From contig NZ_JBJMAV010000002.1 in NCBI RefSeq assembly GCF_046600715.1, positions 310,001-374,000 of the forward strand: a stretch of 64,000 bases of DNA, written 5' to 3'. Numbering within the stretch: the stretch's first letter is position 1; every line of letters starts with the position of its first letter. The translations under genes and the position numbers were made by a program. This DNA is from Lysobacter_C viscosus. Its GTDB lineage: Bacteria; Pseudomonadota; Gammaproteobacteria; Xanthomonadales; Xanthomonadaceae. The notes beneath the pieces are model-generated. The model ran no database searches. It was given only the letters and a program-made list of their open reading frames with translations, and was not told the origin of the DNA. This document shows positions 17,099 to 27,628 of this stretch, piece by piece.

Positions 17099-17524
17099 AT
17101 GTACAGCGCACGCAACCTCGCCAACCAGTACCGCCAGACCAGCGTGTCCAGCGCGGTGCTGGACGCCGACCCGCACCGGCTGATCGCCCTGATGCTGTCG
17201 GGTGCACGCGAGCGCGCCCGGCTGGCGGTGGCCTGCCTGGAGCGCGGTGACCTGCTGCGCAAGTCGCAGGCAATCGCCGATGCCAGCGCGATCATCGGCG
17301 GCCTCAACGGATCGCTGAACCACGAAGCGGGCGGCGAGATCGCCGACGGCCTGGCCTCGCTGTACGACTACGCCCAGCGTCGCCTGCTGGAGGCCAACGC
17401 CGACAACCAGTCGGCGCCGCTGCAGGAGGTCGACGCACTGCTTGGCGACATCGAAACCGCGTGGAACGCCATTGCCGACGGCCCCCGCCAACCGCAGGCC
17501 GCGGTGGCCGGGGGTGCCGCATGA
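17099..17524 (+). CDS. fliS: Flagellin export chaperone FliS
   Basis: FliS binds the flagellin C-terminus in the cytoplasm and prevents early polymerisation. The 141-residue protein has the FliS start YSARNLANQYRQTSVSSAVL and the helix DADPHRLIALMLSGARERAR. Later helices include GGLNGSLNHEAGGEIADGLA. Its last codons overlap the start of the next gene (ATGA). Confidence 0.95.
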   Translation: MYSARNLANQYRQTSVSSAVLDADPHRLIALMLSGARERARLAVACLERGDLLRKSQAIADASAIIGGLNGSLNHEAGGEIADGLASLYDYAQRRLLEANADNQSAPLQEVDALLGDIETAWNAIADGPRQPQAAVAGGAA

Positions 17525-17790
17525 TCCCGGCCCTGCCCACCGATGCCATCCGCGCCTCGATGGACGCCGGCGACTGGGACGCCGCGGCCACGCTGATGCG
17601 CGACCACGAAGTCAAGTTGCGGCGGGCGATCGACCACCAGGCCGGCGACCGCACCGTCCTGCTGGCGCTACTCAACGCCCAGCAGGCGTTCCTGGCCGAA
17701 CTGACCGCCACCCGCGACGAAACCGCGGCCTTGCTCGGCCAGCTGGGCCGCGACAAGCGCGGCGTGCGGGCCTACCTCGCCGGCGCCTGA
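17521..17790 (+). CDS. fliT: Small FliT-like flagellar chaperone candidate
   Basis: The 89-residue protein is almost entirely helical and acidic-basic mixed (DWDAAATLMRDHEVKLRRAI). It fits the size and position of FliT, the FliD export chaperone, just after fliS. Sequence identity to FliT cannot be judged from motifs because the family is weakly conserved. The start is fixed by the ATGA overlap with fliS, which suggests translational coupling. Confidence 0.65.
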   Translation: MIPALPTDAIRASMDAGDWDAAATLMRDHEVKLRRAIDHQAGDRTVLLALLNAQQAFLAELTATRDETAALLGQLGRDKRGVRAYLAGA

Positions 17791-17794
17791 GCAC

Positions 17795-18361
17795 ATGGAC
17801 GCCGCCCGCGCGCGCGATGAGATCTTCGGCGATGCGCTGGCGTGCGAGGAAGCGCGGCCGTCCGGCTTCCACCCGGCCGCGCCCGACCCCATGGACATGC
17901 GCGCCGCGTGCCTGCGGTCGGAAGGCCTGCTGCGCGCGCTTGCGGTGGTCGAGGACAGCCGTGGCATCGAGGACAACGAGGAGTACGACCCCGCCAACGC
18001 CGCCCACCACCGGCTCGAGGCCAAGGTCGACCTGCTGACCGCGCTGATGGCGCGCCTGGTCCGCAGCCAGGAGCCGTCCGACCCGATCCGCACCGTGCGC
18101 TGGTCCGCCCTGGGCGTGTGCCTGCCCACCGACACCGCACGTTCGCCCGGCACCACCGGCACCTTCCGCATCCAGCCCTCCGACTGGCTGCCCGAATCGC
18201 TGGAACTGCCCGCCACGGTTCTGGCCAGCGTGGACGATCCCGCCGACCCCCGGCTGTGGCTGCGCTTCGGCCCGCTCACCCCCGCGCTGGAATCGGCACT
18301 GCAACGCCACCTGTTCCGGGTGCACCGCCGCGAAGTCGCAGAAGCCCGCCGCCCGCGGTAA
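17795..18361 (+). CDS. Degenerate PilZ-like flagellar protein
   Basis: The 188-residue protein has a helical N-terminal half (RLEAKVDLLTALMARLVRSQ looks like a coiled coil). Its C-terminal half is beta-rich, VRWSALGVCLPTDTARSPGT and ESLELPATVLASVDDPADPR, resembling a PilZ barrel. The c-di-GMP binding motifs RxxxR and DxSxxG are not visible, as in the atypical, non-binding PilZ proteins described in Xanthomonas that oligomerise through a helix. The gene sits 4 bases after the FliT-like gene at the end of the fliD operon, as in Xanthomonas flagellar clusters. The PilZ call rests on fold pattern and position, not on motif. Confidence 0.6.
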   Translation: MDAARARDEIFGDALACEEARPSGFHPAAPDPMDMRAACLRSEGLLRALAVVEDSRGIEDNEEYDPANAAHHRLEAKVDLLTALMARLVRSQEPSDPIRTVRWSALGVCLPTDTARSPGTTGTFRIQPSDWLPESLELPATVLASVDDPADPRLWLRFGPLTPALESALQRHLFRVHRREVAEARRPR

Positions 18362-18425
18362 GCGCGCGGCGTGCCTCCGGGACAGGCGCGGCGCCAACCG
18401 CGATCCCGGCACCCGCCCCCACCCT

Positions 18426-18545
18426 GCAGGAGCGACGCAAGTCGCGATCGCCTCACGATCGGAGTGACGTTCGCGACTCACGTCGCTCCTACAACGATCT
18501 CGATGCGGCGCGGCGACCGGGCTTCGCGGCCGAAGCCGCTCCTAC
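18426..18545. repeat. REP palindromes left of element B
   Basis: A head-to-head pair (GCAGGAGCGACGCAAGTCGC and its inverse ending at 18492) is followed by an inverse GCGGCCGAAGCCGCTCCTAC unit ending at 18545. They are REP units of the same family as at 1743 and again border the multi-hairpin element. Confidence 0.8.
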
Positions 18546-18548
18546 AGG

Positions 18549-18998
18549 GCCTTCGGCCGTTGACCCTGGGCTTTCCGCGCATCCCCACGCGCCATCGCCC
18601 CAGCCAGGCCCGGAGGGCGGCGCACAGGGATGTGCGCCGCTTTCCGATCTCGGCAGGGATGCCGAGTCGGAAAGTCCCCGCGCCGCCCCACGCAAGGTGT
18701 TCGATGTGTCGTGGATAGCGCCTTTCTTTGGTTACCTTTCTTTGGCGCTTCAAAGAAAGTAACTCGCCTTCAGGCGAAAGCTTTTGCTCCTCATGTCGAA
18801 GGAAAGGGCAAGGGCTTCCGCCTGGAGGCGGGTAACTTTTCTTTGCCGACCCAAAGAAAAGTCACCAAAAGAAAGGGTCTTCCCCGACGAAACTCCCGTT
18901 GGCACGCCGGTGTCGCCTCGGATTTCCCGACTCGCCATCCATGGCTCGGTCGGGAAACGGCGCACATCCCTGTGCGCCGCCCTCCGGGTCGGGTTGGG
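18549..18998 (+). repeat. Multi-hairpin intergenic element, copy B
   Basis: This is a reverse-complement partner of 1284-1740, nearly identical along about 450 bases. Hairpins in order are GCGGCGCACA/TGTGCGCCGC; a long stem CTTTCCGAtCTCGGCA/TGCCGAGTCGGAAAG; tandem CCTTTCTTTGGTTA blocks; a central TCGCC/GGCGA stem; TTTTCTTTG/CAAAGAAAA; CCCGA/TCGGG; and a closing CGGCGCACA/TGTGCGCCG. It fills the middle of the 870-base gap between the PilZ gene and the NarL-type regulator. Confidence 0.8.
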
Positions 18999-19049
18999 AC
19001 ACACCGCCGTGACGATTCGAATGGAGCAAACGCAGCCCGCGCCCCCCCT

Positions 19050-19072
19050 GTAGGAGCGGCTTCAGCCGCGAT
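19050..19072. repeat. Single REP unit
   Basis: One GTAGGAGCGGCTTCAGCCGC unit lies to the right of element B. The remaining 160 bases to the regulator gene hold no feature I recognise. Confidence 0.8.
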
Positions 19073-19232
19073 CCAAGACCCTCCGAGCACAACCAGGTCT
19101 CCGTCGGAATCCACGCCCGTCCCTCCGGCCATCGGGACAGCCGCAAAAGCGCCACCGGCTCGCTGGCACCGCCCCATCCCGTCGGCTAAGGTGGCCCGCA
19201 CCGCTACCCACGCCCGGCTGGAGCCCCGACAC

Positions 19233-19868
19233 GTGCGGGTACTGATCTGCGATGACCACACCCTGATCCGCGCCGGCCTCCGGCGCCTGGTGGAGTCGTT
19301 CGACGACATGCAGGTGGTGGCCGAGGCGGCCAGCGCCGACGAAGCGGTCATCCGCGCCCGCGAGCACCACCCCGAGGCCGTGCTGCTCGACCTGTCGATG
19401 CCCGGCCGCAGTGGCTTCGAGGCGCTGGACGAATTGCGCCGCGTCTGCCCGGACTCCGCGGTGGTGATCATGTCGATGCACGACGACGCCACCCACGTGC
19501 GCGAGGCATTGGCGCGCGGGGCCAGCGGGTTCGTGGTCAAGGAGGCCGCGCCGGCCGAACTGGAGATCGCGCTGCGTGCCGCCGCTGCCGGTCGCACCTA
19601 CCTCTCCCCGCAGGTGTCGGCGCCGCAATTGCGCGGCAACCGCCCCGACAAGCCCGATGCGCGGACCGCCGTCGACACCCTGCCCCCGCGGCAGCGCGAG
19701 ATCCTGGTGCTGCTGGGCAAGGGCCGGACCACCAAGCAGATCGCCGGCGACCTGGGCATCAGCGGCAAGACGGTCGAGACCCACCGCGCCCGCCTGATGG
19801 AAACCCTGGGCTGCCGCAACTCGGTGGAACTGCTGCGCACCGCCCTGCGGCTGCACGACGAACTGTGA
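19233..19868 (+). CDS. NarL/FixJ-family response regulator
   Basis: The 211-residue protein has a receiver (residues 1 to about 118) and a LuxR-type helix-turn-helix (about 145-205). The receiver shows RVLICDDHTLIRAGLRRLVE, the phospho-acceptor Asp53 in LLDLSMPG and Lys in VVKEAAP. The HTH part reads LPPRQREILVLLGKGRTTKQ and IAGDLGISGKTVETHRARLM. The GTG start at 19233 is chosen because the receiver begins there; a longer open frame upstream runs through repeat DNA. No histidine kinase gene is nearby. Its place between the fliD operon and rpoN suggests a flagellar or motility regulator, but the targets are unknown. Confidence 0.88.
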   Translation: MRVLICDDHTLIRAGLRRLVESFDDMQVVAEAASADEAVIRAREHHPEAVLLDLSMPGRSGFEALDELRRVCPDSAVVIMSMHDDATHVREALARGASGFVVKEAAPAELEIALRAAAAGRTYLSPQVSAPQLRGNRPDKPDARTAVDTLPPRQREILVLLGKGRTTKQIAGDLGISGKTVETHRARLMETLGCRNSVELLRTALRLHDEL

Positions 19869-19872
19869 CCCC

Positions 19873-19890
19873 GTGCCGGGATTCCGGCAC
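19873..19890 (+). terminator. Hairpin after the NarL-type regulator
   Basis: GTGCCGG and CCGGCAC form a perfect 7-bp stem with a 4-base loop just after the stop codon. There is no T run. The next 180 bases before rpoN show no clear promoter. Confidence 0.4.
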
Positions 19891-20071
19891 CGTGTAGGGG
19901 AAACCCTGACATGCGACCCGGGATCGCCCTGACACCGCTCGGGTTTGCCCCGATTCGCTTGCCGGCGCGCCAGGCGCAGCATGCAAGGCGTGGACCACGC
20001 AGTGGAGTGCGTGGGGACCACGGGGACACCGACAGCGCCGAGGCCGGCGCCGCGCGCACCAGGGGATCACG

Positions 20072-21478
20072 ATGAAGGCCACCGTCACCGCCAAGCTCAG
20101 CCAGGGCGTCAACCTGACCCCGCAGCTGCTGCAGTCCATCCGCCTGCTGCAGCTGACCGCGCCGCAGCTGGAAATGGAGCTGCGCGAAGCGCTGGAGCGC
20201 AACCCGCTGCTGGAGACCGGGGACGAGGACGAGGCCGGGGAAACCGACGCCCAGGCGCAGGCCGGCGACGACGGCGCACTGGACGCCGCGGCATGGGACG
20301 AACTGCCCGAGCCGGCCTTCATGTCGGGTCCGTCCTCGGGAGGCGGCGCCGACGACGACGCCACCGCCCGCATCGCCGCCGGCGATTCCACCGACTGGCG
20401 CGTCCGCACCCTTCGCGAACTGGCCGCCGACTGGTCCGATGCCGACCTCGCCATCGCCTCGTGGTGGCTGGACCATTGCGACGACCGCGGCTTCCTGGAA
20501 GTCCCGCACCCGGAGCTGCTGACCCGCGCCCACCACGCGCTGTCGCTGCCGCCCCTTGAGATCGAGTCCGTCCGCCAGCGCCTGCTGCATGGCGACTGGC
20601 CGGGCCTGGCCGCCAACGACGCGCGCGAGTGCCTGCTGGCACAGCTCGCCGCACGCGGCGCCAGCGACGGCGCCCACGGGCTGGCGCGCAGCATGGTCGC
20701 CCACCACCTGGACCTGCTGGCCCGCCACGACCATGCCGCGCTGGGCAAGGCGCTGGAGGCCGACGGCGATGCCGTGCAGGCCGCCATCGCGGTGGTGCTG
20801 TCGCTGCGTCCCAGCGCCGTGGAGGAACCGGCGACGGCCGCCGACACCCACGTGATCCCCGACGTGGTCGTGCGCCTCCTGGGCGGCACCTGGCGGGTCG
20901 CGCTCAACGGCCGCAGCACGCCGCGGCTGCGCATCTCGGCCCACTGCGAGCAGGCGCTGTCGGCCGCCCCGGGCGAGCACGGTGCACTGCGTGGCCTGCT
21001 CGACGAAGCGCGCTGGCTGGTGCGCGGCATCGCCATGCGCAACGACACCCTGCTGCGGACCGCGCAGGTGCTGGTCGAGCGCCAGCAGGGGTTCCTGGAG
21101 CAGGGCGAGGAGTCCATCGCACCGCTGACCCTGCGCGAGGTCGCCGATGCGATCGGCATGCACGAGTCCACCGTCTCGCGCATCACCAGCGGCAAGTACA
21201 TCCAGACCCCGCGCGGCACCTTCGAGCTCAAGCGCCTGTTCGCGGTGCGGCTGGAGGGCGCGGCGGTGTCGGGCAGCGCGGTCAAGGCCATGGTCAAGCG
21301 CCTGATCGACGCCGAGCCGCCCCACGCCCCCTTGGCCGACGACGTGATCGCCGGCATGCTGGCGCGCCAGGGCGTGCGCATCGCGCGCCGCACCGTCGCC
21401 AAGTACCGGGACCAACTTTCGATCGGGCCGGCACGCGCGCGGATGCACCCGCCTGTCGCCGCCCGTGCGGCATGCTGA
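20072..21478 (+). CDS. rpoN: RNA polymerase sigma-54 factor RpoN
   Basis: Sigma-54 directs polymerase to -24/-12 promoters and needs an AAA+ activator such as FleQ. The 468-residue protein has the N-terminal activator region LTPQLLQSIRLLQLTAPQLE then LREALERNPLLE. An acidic region, core-binding domain and HTH region follow, with LREVADAIGMHESTVSRITS and GKYIQTPRGTFELKRLF. The RpoN box ARRTVAKYRD lies near the C-terminus. Xanthomonadaceae often carry two rpoN genes, and this copy inside the flagellar cluster corresponds in position to rpoN2. Eight promoter-like targets are in this window. Confidence 0.96.
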   Translation: MKATVTAKLSQGVNLTPQLLQSIRLLQLTAPQLEMELREALERNPLLETGDEDEAGETDAQAQAGDDGALDAAAWDELPEPAFMSGPSSGGGADDDATARIAAGDSTDWRVRTLRELAADWSDADLAIASWWLDHCDDRGFLEVPHPELLTRAHHALSLPPLEIESVRQRLLHGDWPGLAANDARECLLAQLAARGASDGAHGLARSMVAHHLDLLARHDHAALGKALEADGDAVQAAIAVVLSLRPSAVEEPATAADTHVIPDVVVRLLGGTWRVALNGRSTPRLRISAHCEQALSAAPGEHGALRGLLDEARWLVRGIAMRNDTLLRTAQVLVERQQGFLEQGEESIAPLTLREVADAIGMHESTVSRITSGKYIQTPRGTFELKRLFAVRLEGAAVSGSAVKAMVKRLIDAEPPHAPLADDVIAGMLARQGVRIARRTVAKYRDQLSIGPARARMHPPVAARAAC

Positions 21479-21488
21479 GGACACTGCA

Positions 21489-21901
21489 ATGAAAACCCTA
21501 CGGATCCTGTTGGTCGACGACCACGCCGGTTTCATCAACGCCGCGATGCGCCACCTGCGCAAGCTCGAATGGGTGGACGTGGTCGGGTCGGCCAACAACG
21601 GCATCCAGGCCATCGCCCAGTGCGAGGCACTGCGCCCGGACGTGGTGCTGATGGACCTGGCCATGCCCGAGATGGGCGGGCTGCAGGCCACGCGGCTGAT
21701 CAAGGCGCAGGACAGCCCGCCATTCGTGGTGATCGCCAGCCACTTCGACGACAGCGAGCACCGCGAGCACGCCGCCCGCGCGGGCGCGGACGCCTTCGTC
21801 AGCAAGCTGTCCTACATCCACGACGTGCTCGAGCTGCTGGAACGGCTGGGGGCCGACGGCGCACCCGCGGTGCTGGCGCCGGCACCGGCGGGGTCGGCCG
21901 G

Positions 21902-21905
<4 letters not shown>
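21489..21905 (+). CDS. Stand-alone receiver-domain response regulator
   Basis: The 138-residue protein is a receiver domain with no output domain. It has LRILLVDDHAGFINAAMRHL, phospho-acceptor Asp56 in VLMDLAMPEMGG and the conserved Lys in FVSKLSY, then an Ala/Pro tail. It may act by protein contact, or pass phosphate. Its stop overlaps the fleQ start (ATGA), so it is very likely made with FleQ and its probable role is in tuning FleQ or RpoN activity. That role is an inference from position only. Confidence 0.85.
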
Positions 21906-23329
<1,424 letters not shown>

Positions 23330-23417
23330 GCGCGCCGGTCACGACCCAACGGGCCGTGATCACACCAATCGCGACCGCACGGGTCGCGAATGCACCGATC
23401 GCGATCGCGCCGCCCCT

Positions 23418-23693
23418 GTAGGAGCGGCTTCAGCCGCGAAGCCCGGTCGCCCCGACCCCACACCTGCTTTGCAGGAGCGACGCAAGTCGCGACCGGACGC
23501 CCCAAGCGCCCCGAATCCCTCACCCCGTTTGTAGGAGCGACGTGCGTCGCGACCGGACACCCCACGCGGCACCGGTTCCGGATCGCGGCTGAAGCCGGTT
23601 CGCCGCGTGCCCCACACCTCCTTTGCAGGAGCGACGCAAGTCGCGATACGCGCTCGCCCGAAGTCCCTCGGTCGCGACTCACGTCGCTCCTAC
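23418..23693. repeat. Cluster of REP palindromes between fleQ and fliE
   Basis: At least six REP units occur: forward GTAGGAGCGGCTTCAGCCGC at 23418, forward GCAGGAGCGACGCAAGTCGC-type units near 23470 and 23632, GTAGGAGCGACGTGCGTCGC near 23531, a degenerate GCGGCTGAAGCCGG near 23585, and an inverse unit ending at 23693. They account for most of the 513-base gap after fleQ. The remainder holds the fliE promoter. Confidence 0.85.
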
Positions 23694-23787
23694 AAAGGGA
23701 CCGGTGGCATCCGTTCCGCTCGTACGTGATGCGTGGCACCCGCCATCGCCCCGTCACCCGCCCCGCGCCGGAAACCCGTCAACCCCG

Positions 23788-23803
23788 TGGCACGCGCCTT
23801 GCC
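23788..23803 (+). promoter_or_regulatory. Sigma-54 promoter of the fliEFGHIJK operon
   Basis: The sequence TGGCACGCGCCTTGCC is a perfect -24/-12 match and is identical to the flgB promoter. The predicted start at about 23814 lies 29 bases before the fliE ATG. Confidence 0.85.
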
Positions 23804-23842
23804 TAGTCCGGGCAGACCCCGCCGACACGGACCCGGCCCGCA

Positions 23843-24208
23843 ATGAGCGACGCCATTTCATCGATCCTCTCCCAGATCCGGGCGCACCAGTCGCACGCGG
23901 CGCTGCGGGCCGATGCGCCTGCCGGCACCGCCATCGATCCCTCGCTGTTCAACCCCGGCGCCGGCGCCGCACGTCCGTCCGACGGGCCGGGGTTCTCCGA
24001 CACGATGGCCAAGGCGCTGGACAACGTCAGCGCGACCCAGCGCAAGTCCGGCGAGCTGCAGCAGGCATTCGAACTGGGCGATCCGCGCGCGGACCTGGCC
24101 CGGGTGATGGTGGCCATGCAGGAATCGCAGGTCGCCTTCCGCGCCACCGTCGAGGTGCGCAACCGGCTGGTCCAGGCGTACCAGGACGTGATGAACATGC
24201 CGATCTGA
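23843..24208 (+). CDS. fliE: Hook-basal body adapter FliE
   Basis: FliE joins the MS ring to the rod and is among the first proteins exported. The 121-residue product has the typical C-terminal part: FSDTMAKALDNVSATQRKSG, DLARVMVAMQESQVAFRATV and EVRNRLVQAYQDVMNMPI. The N-terminal 35 residues are variable. It is the first gene of a large sigma-54 operon. The 105 bases after it contain GGGAACAGGG-type degenerate repeats similar to those near 39700. Confidence 0.95.
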   Translation: MSDAISSILSQIRAHQSHAALRADAPAGTAIDPSLFNPGAGAARPSDGPGFSDTMAKALDNVSATQRKSGELQQAFELGDPRADLARVMVAMQESQVAFRATVEVRNRLVQAYQDVMNMPI

Positions 24209-24313
24209 CGCCGGGAATAGGGAACAGGGCATGGGGAAACCCGTCCTGCCCGCTTTCCCGATCCCGGTTCCCCACTTGCGCTCCACCACCCCCTCCACCT
24301 TGGCCCGCCCTGC

Positions 24314-26002
24314 ATGAGCGTCATCACCCTTCCCAAGAGCACCTCCAGCCAGCTGCGCGACCTGGGTCGCCTGCAGGACATCCCGGCGGTCCGGCAGTTG
24401 GGCGTGTTCGCGCTGGCCGCGCTGGCCATCGCGCTGGGCCTGTGGCTGTTCTTCTGGACCCAGAAGCCCGACTACGTGCCGGTGTTCGCCGGGTTGGACG
24501 CCAAGGCCACCAGCGAGGCGTCCGAGCTGCTGCGCAGCGCCAACATCCCGTTCCGCATCGACAGCGGCAGTGGTGCGCTCGCCGTGCCGCAGGACAGCCA
24601 GGGCGATGCCAAGCTGGCGCTCGCCGCCGCGGGCCTCCCCGCCGGCAGCGCGGGCGGCTTCGAGATGATGGGCCAGGACCAGGGGTTCGGCACCAGCCAG
24701 TTCGTCGAGAACGCGCGCTACCAGCACGCACTGGAAAACGAGCTGGCGCGCACCATCGCCAACCTGCGCCCGGTGCGCGAGGCGCGCGTGCACCTGGCGC
24801 TGCCCAAGCCCAGCGCCTTCACCCGCCAGAAGGAGCCGGCCAGCGCATCGGTCGTGCTGCAGATGCAGTCGGGCAGCACGCTGGAGCAGGGCCAGGTGGC
24901 GGCGATCGTGCACCTGGTCGCCTCCAGCATCCCCTCGCTCCCGCCGGAGAACGTCACCGTCGTCGACCAGTTCGGCCGCATGCTGTCCAACCCGGACCCC
25001 AACAGCGACGAGGCCGTCGGCGCCAAGCAGTTCGAGCAGCGCGGCCGGCAGGAAGCGGTCTACGTGCAGCGCATCCAGGAACTGCTGGAGCCGATGACCG
25101 GGCGCGGCCGCATCAGCGCGCAGGTCAGCGTCGACATGGACTTCGCCCAGACCGAGGAAGCTCGCGAGACCTACGGCCCCGACGCCGGGCTGGTGCGCAG
25201 CGAGCAGATCTCCGAGTCCGGCGACATCGCCGGCACGCCTGCGGGCAGCCCCGGCGCCGCCCCGGCCCAGGGCGTACCGGGCGCGGTCGCCAATACCCCG
25301 ACCACCGCCGCTGCGGCACTGGCCGGGCCGGCAGCTGCCACCGCGCCGGAGGGCGACAACGGCCCCAGCGCGCGCACCGCGGTGCGCAACTACGAGCTGG
25401 ACCGCACCCTGACCCACACCCGCGGCGCGCCGGTGCGCATCAGCCGGGTCACCGCCGCGGTGCTGATCGACAACGTCCCGCAGGTGGGCACCGAGGGCAA
25501 GGTCAGCTACCGCTCGCTCAACGATGCCGAACTGCAGCGCATCGACGCGCTGGTCAAGCAGGCGATCGGCTTCAACGCCGAACGCGGCGACATGATCTCG
25601 GTGGTCAACGCTCCGTTCGCGCCCGGCGCGGCGGTGGAGGACATGCCCGGTGCGCCGTTCTGGGAAAACCCGCGCGCGATCGAACTGGCGCGGACCGTGC
25701 TGGGCGGGCTGGCGGTGCTGGTGTTCATCCTGGCGGTGCTGCGCCCGGCCTTCCGCGCCATGCTGGCGCCGCGTGCGACCACCACCGCGGTGGCCGAGGT
25801 GGTCAGCGAGGAGACCCACGTGTCGATCTCCACGCCGGGCGCCGCCGGCCCGCCCCAGGTACAGGCGCCCCGCGCGCCCTCGCACGCCTCGCAGGTGGCG
25901 ATGAATTTCGACGAGAAGCTGCAGGTCGCACGCACCGCCGTGACCAGCGACCCCAAGCGCGTCGCCAACGTGGTCCGCAACTGGGTGGAAGCAGATGGCT
26001 GA
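24314..26002 (+). CDS. fliF: Flagellar MS-ring protein FliF
   Basis: FliF forms the inner-membrane MS ring that seeds the basal body. The 562-residue protein has an N-terminal membrane segment (about residues 32-54, LGVFALAALAIALGLWLFFW). The YscJ/FliF ring domain follows, with YVPVFAGLDAKATSEASELL. The FliF C-terminal domain includes VSVDMDFAQTEEARETYGPD. A Pro/Ala loop and a second membrane segment (about 452-478) precede the cytoplasmic tail that binds FliG (ending VANVVRNWVEADG). The last 8 bases overlap fliG. Confidence 0.96.
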   Translation: MSVITLPKSTSSQLRDLGRLQDIPAVRQLGVFALAALAIALGLWLFFWTQKPDYVPVFAGLDAKATSEASELLRSANIPFRIDSGSGALAVPQDSQGDAKLALAAAGLPAGSAGGFEMMGQDQGFGTSQFVENARYQHALENELARTIANLRPVREARVHLALPKPSAFTRQKEPASASVVLQMQSGSTLEQGQVAAIVHLVASSIPSLPPENVTVVDQFGRMLSNPDPNSDEAVGAKQFEQRGRQEAVYVQRIQELLEPMTGRGRISAQVSVDMDFAQTEEARETYGPDAGLVRSEQISESGDIAGTPAGSPGAAPAQGVPGAVANTPTTAAAALAGPAAATAPEGDNGPSARTAVRNYELDRTLTHTRGAPVRISRVTAAVLIDNVPQVGTEGKVSYRSLNDAELQRIDALVKQAIGFNAERGDMISVVNAPFAPGAAVEDMPGAPFWENPRAIELARTVLGGLAVLVFILAVLRPAFRAMLAPRATTTAVAEVVSEETHVSISTPGAAGPPQVQAPRAPSHASQVAMNFDEKLQVARTAVTSDPKRVANVVRNWVEADG

Positions 26003-27017
26003 GGCCGCGCAACTGAAGAAACCGACCCCGCTCTCGGGCGTGCAGCGCGCCGCCGTGGTGCTGCTCTCGCTGGGCGAGGAACAGGCCGCCGAGGTGCTCA
26101 AGCACATGGGCGCCAAGGACGTGCAGAAGCTCGGCCTGGCGATGACGTCGGTCAGCGCGGTCTCCCGCGACGACGTGGCGTCGGTGTTCGACGATTTCGT
26201 CGACGTGCTGGCCCAGCCCAACGCCCTGGGCGCCGGCGCCGACGACTACATCCGGGCGGTGCTGACCCAGGCGCTGGGCGAGGAGCGCGCGGCCAGCCTG
26301 ATCGACCGCATCCTGGCCGGGCGCAACACCTCCGGGCTGGACGCGCTCAAGTGGATGGAGCCGCGCGCGATCGCCGACCTGGTGCGCAACGAACACCCGC
26401 AGATCATCGCCATCGTCATGGCCCACCTCGACGCCGACCAGGCCGCCGAGGTGCTCAAGGTGCTGCCCGACCGGACCCGGGCCGACGTGCTGCTGCGCAT
26501 CGCCACGCTGGACGGCATCCCGCCCAACGCGCTCAACGAACTCAACGACGTGATGGCGCGCCAGTTCGCCGGCAGCCAGAACATCAAGTCGTCCAACGTC
26601 GGCGGGATCAAGGTCGCCGCCAACATCCTCAACTTCATGGACTCCGGCCAGGACGAGGCGATCCTGGGCACGATCAACGAGATCGACGATGCCCTGGGCG
26701 GGCGCATCCGCGAGGAGATGTTCGTGTTCGACAACCTGGCCGACATCGACGACCGCGCGATGCAGACCGTGTTGCGCGACGTGCCCAACGAGAAGCTCGC
26801 CATCGCGTTGCGCGGCGCCGACCAGCGGGTGCGCGAGAAGATCACCACCAACATGTCCCAGCGCGCGTCCGAGATCCTGATGGAGGACATGGAAGCGCGT
26901 GGCCCGGTGCGGCTGGCCGAGGTCGAGGCCGCGCAGAAGGAGATCCTGTCGATCGTGCGCAAGATGGCCGATGACGGCAGCATCCAGCTGTCGGTCAAGG
27001 CCGAGGCGTTCGTATGA
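25995..27017 (+). CDS. fliG: Flagellar motor switch protein FliG
   Basis: FliG is the rotor protein that generates torque against the stator. The 340-residue length is normal. The N-terminal domain has LSGVQRAAVVLLSLGEEQAA. The middle holds EHPQIIAIVMAHLDADQAAE (EHPQ motif). The C-terminal torque helix shows FDNLADIDDRAMQTVLRDVP with charged residues, then MSQRASEILMEDMEARGPVR. It overlaps fliF by 8 bases and fliH by 4. Confidence 0.97.
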   Translation: MAEAAQLKKPTPLSGVQRAAVVLLSLGEEQAAEVLKHMGAKDVQKLGLAMTSVSAVSRDDVASVFDDFVDVLAQPNALGAGADDYIRAVLTQALGEERAASLIDRILAGRNTSGLDALKWMEPRAIADLVRNEHPQIIAIVMAHLDADQAAEVLKVLPDRTRADVLLRIATLDGIPPNALNELNDVMARQFAGSQNIKSSNVGGIKVAANILNFMDSGQDEAILGTINEIDDALGGRIREEMFVFDNLADIDDRAMQTVLRDVPNEKLAIALRGADQRVREKITTNMSQRASEILMEDMEARGPVRLAEVEAAQKEILSIVRKMADDGSIQLSVKAEAFV

Positions 27018-27628
27018 GCGCGCCGGCCCTGGACATGCCGGACGCCGCGATCATCCGCTGGACCGCGCCGGGCTTTGCCCGCACCCGCCCGCCCGAACCC
27101 GAGATTCCCAAGCCGCCCAGCGTCGAGGACCTGCAGGCGCTGGAGAAGGCGGCCTTCGACGAAGGCTTCGAACGCGGCCACGGCGAGGGCATGGCCGGCG
27201 GCCAGGCCGAAGTACGGCGGATGATCGCGCAGATCGAAGGCATCCTGGACGGCTTCACCCGCCCGCTGGCGCGCCTGGACGGCGAAGTCGGCGATGCGCT
27301 GGGCGAGCTGGCCGTACGCATCGCCGGCGTGCTGCTGGGCCGCGCCTACGCCGCCGACCCGACGCTGCTGGCCGACCTGGTCCGCGAGGCGCTAGACGCG
27401 GTGGGCACCACCCAACGCGAAGTCGAACTGCGCCTGCACCCCGACGACCTGGGCGTGCTCGCCCCGCACCTGGCCGGGCTGAGCGGCGTGCGCCTGACCA
27501 ACGATGTCGCGCTGGCACGCGGCGAGCTGCGCCTCAACAGTGAAGCCATGCGCATCGACGGAACCCTGGCCGCACGGCTGCAGGGGTGCCTGGACGCGCT
27601 GGTGGAACCGGAAGGGGGCGCGGCATGA
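27014..27628 (+). CDS. fliH: Flagellar export ATPase regulator FliH
   Basis: FliH holds the FliI ATPase in check and brings it to the export gate. The 204-residue protein has an N-terminal Ala/Pro region, the family motif AFDEGFERGHGEGMAGGQAE with Gly repeats in a coiled segment, and a C-terminal FliI-binding domain (about residues 75-200). It overlaps fliG (ATGA) and fliI (4 bases). Confidence 0.92.
   Translation: MSAPALDMPDAAIIRWTAPGFARTRPPEPEIPKPPSVEDLQALEKAAFDEGFERGHGEGMAGGQAEVRRMIAQIEGILDGFTRPLARLDGEVGDALGELAVRIAGVLLGRAYAADPTLLADLVREALDAVGTTQREVELRLHPDDLGVLAPHLAGLSGVRLTNDVALARGELRLNSEAMRIDGTLAARLQGCLDALVEPEGGAA

Noticed and set aside
18630..19232. N-terminal extension of the NarL-type regulator
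   Set aside because: The frame is open but runs through the multi-hairpin repeat and REP DNA, and the receiver domain begins at the GTG at 19233.
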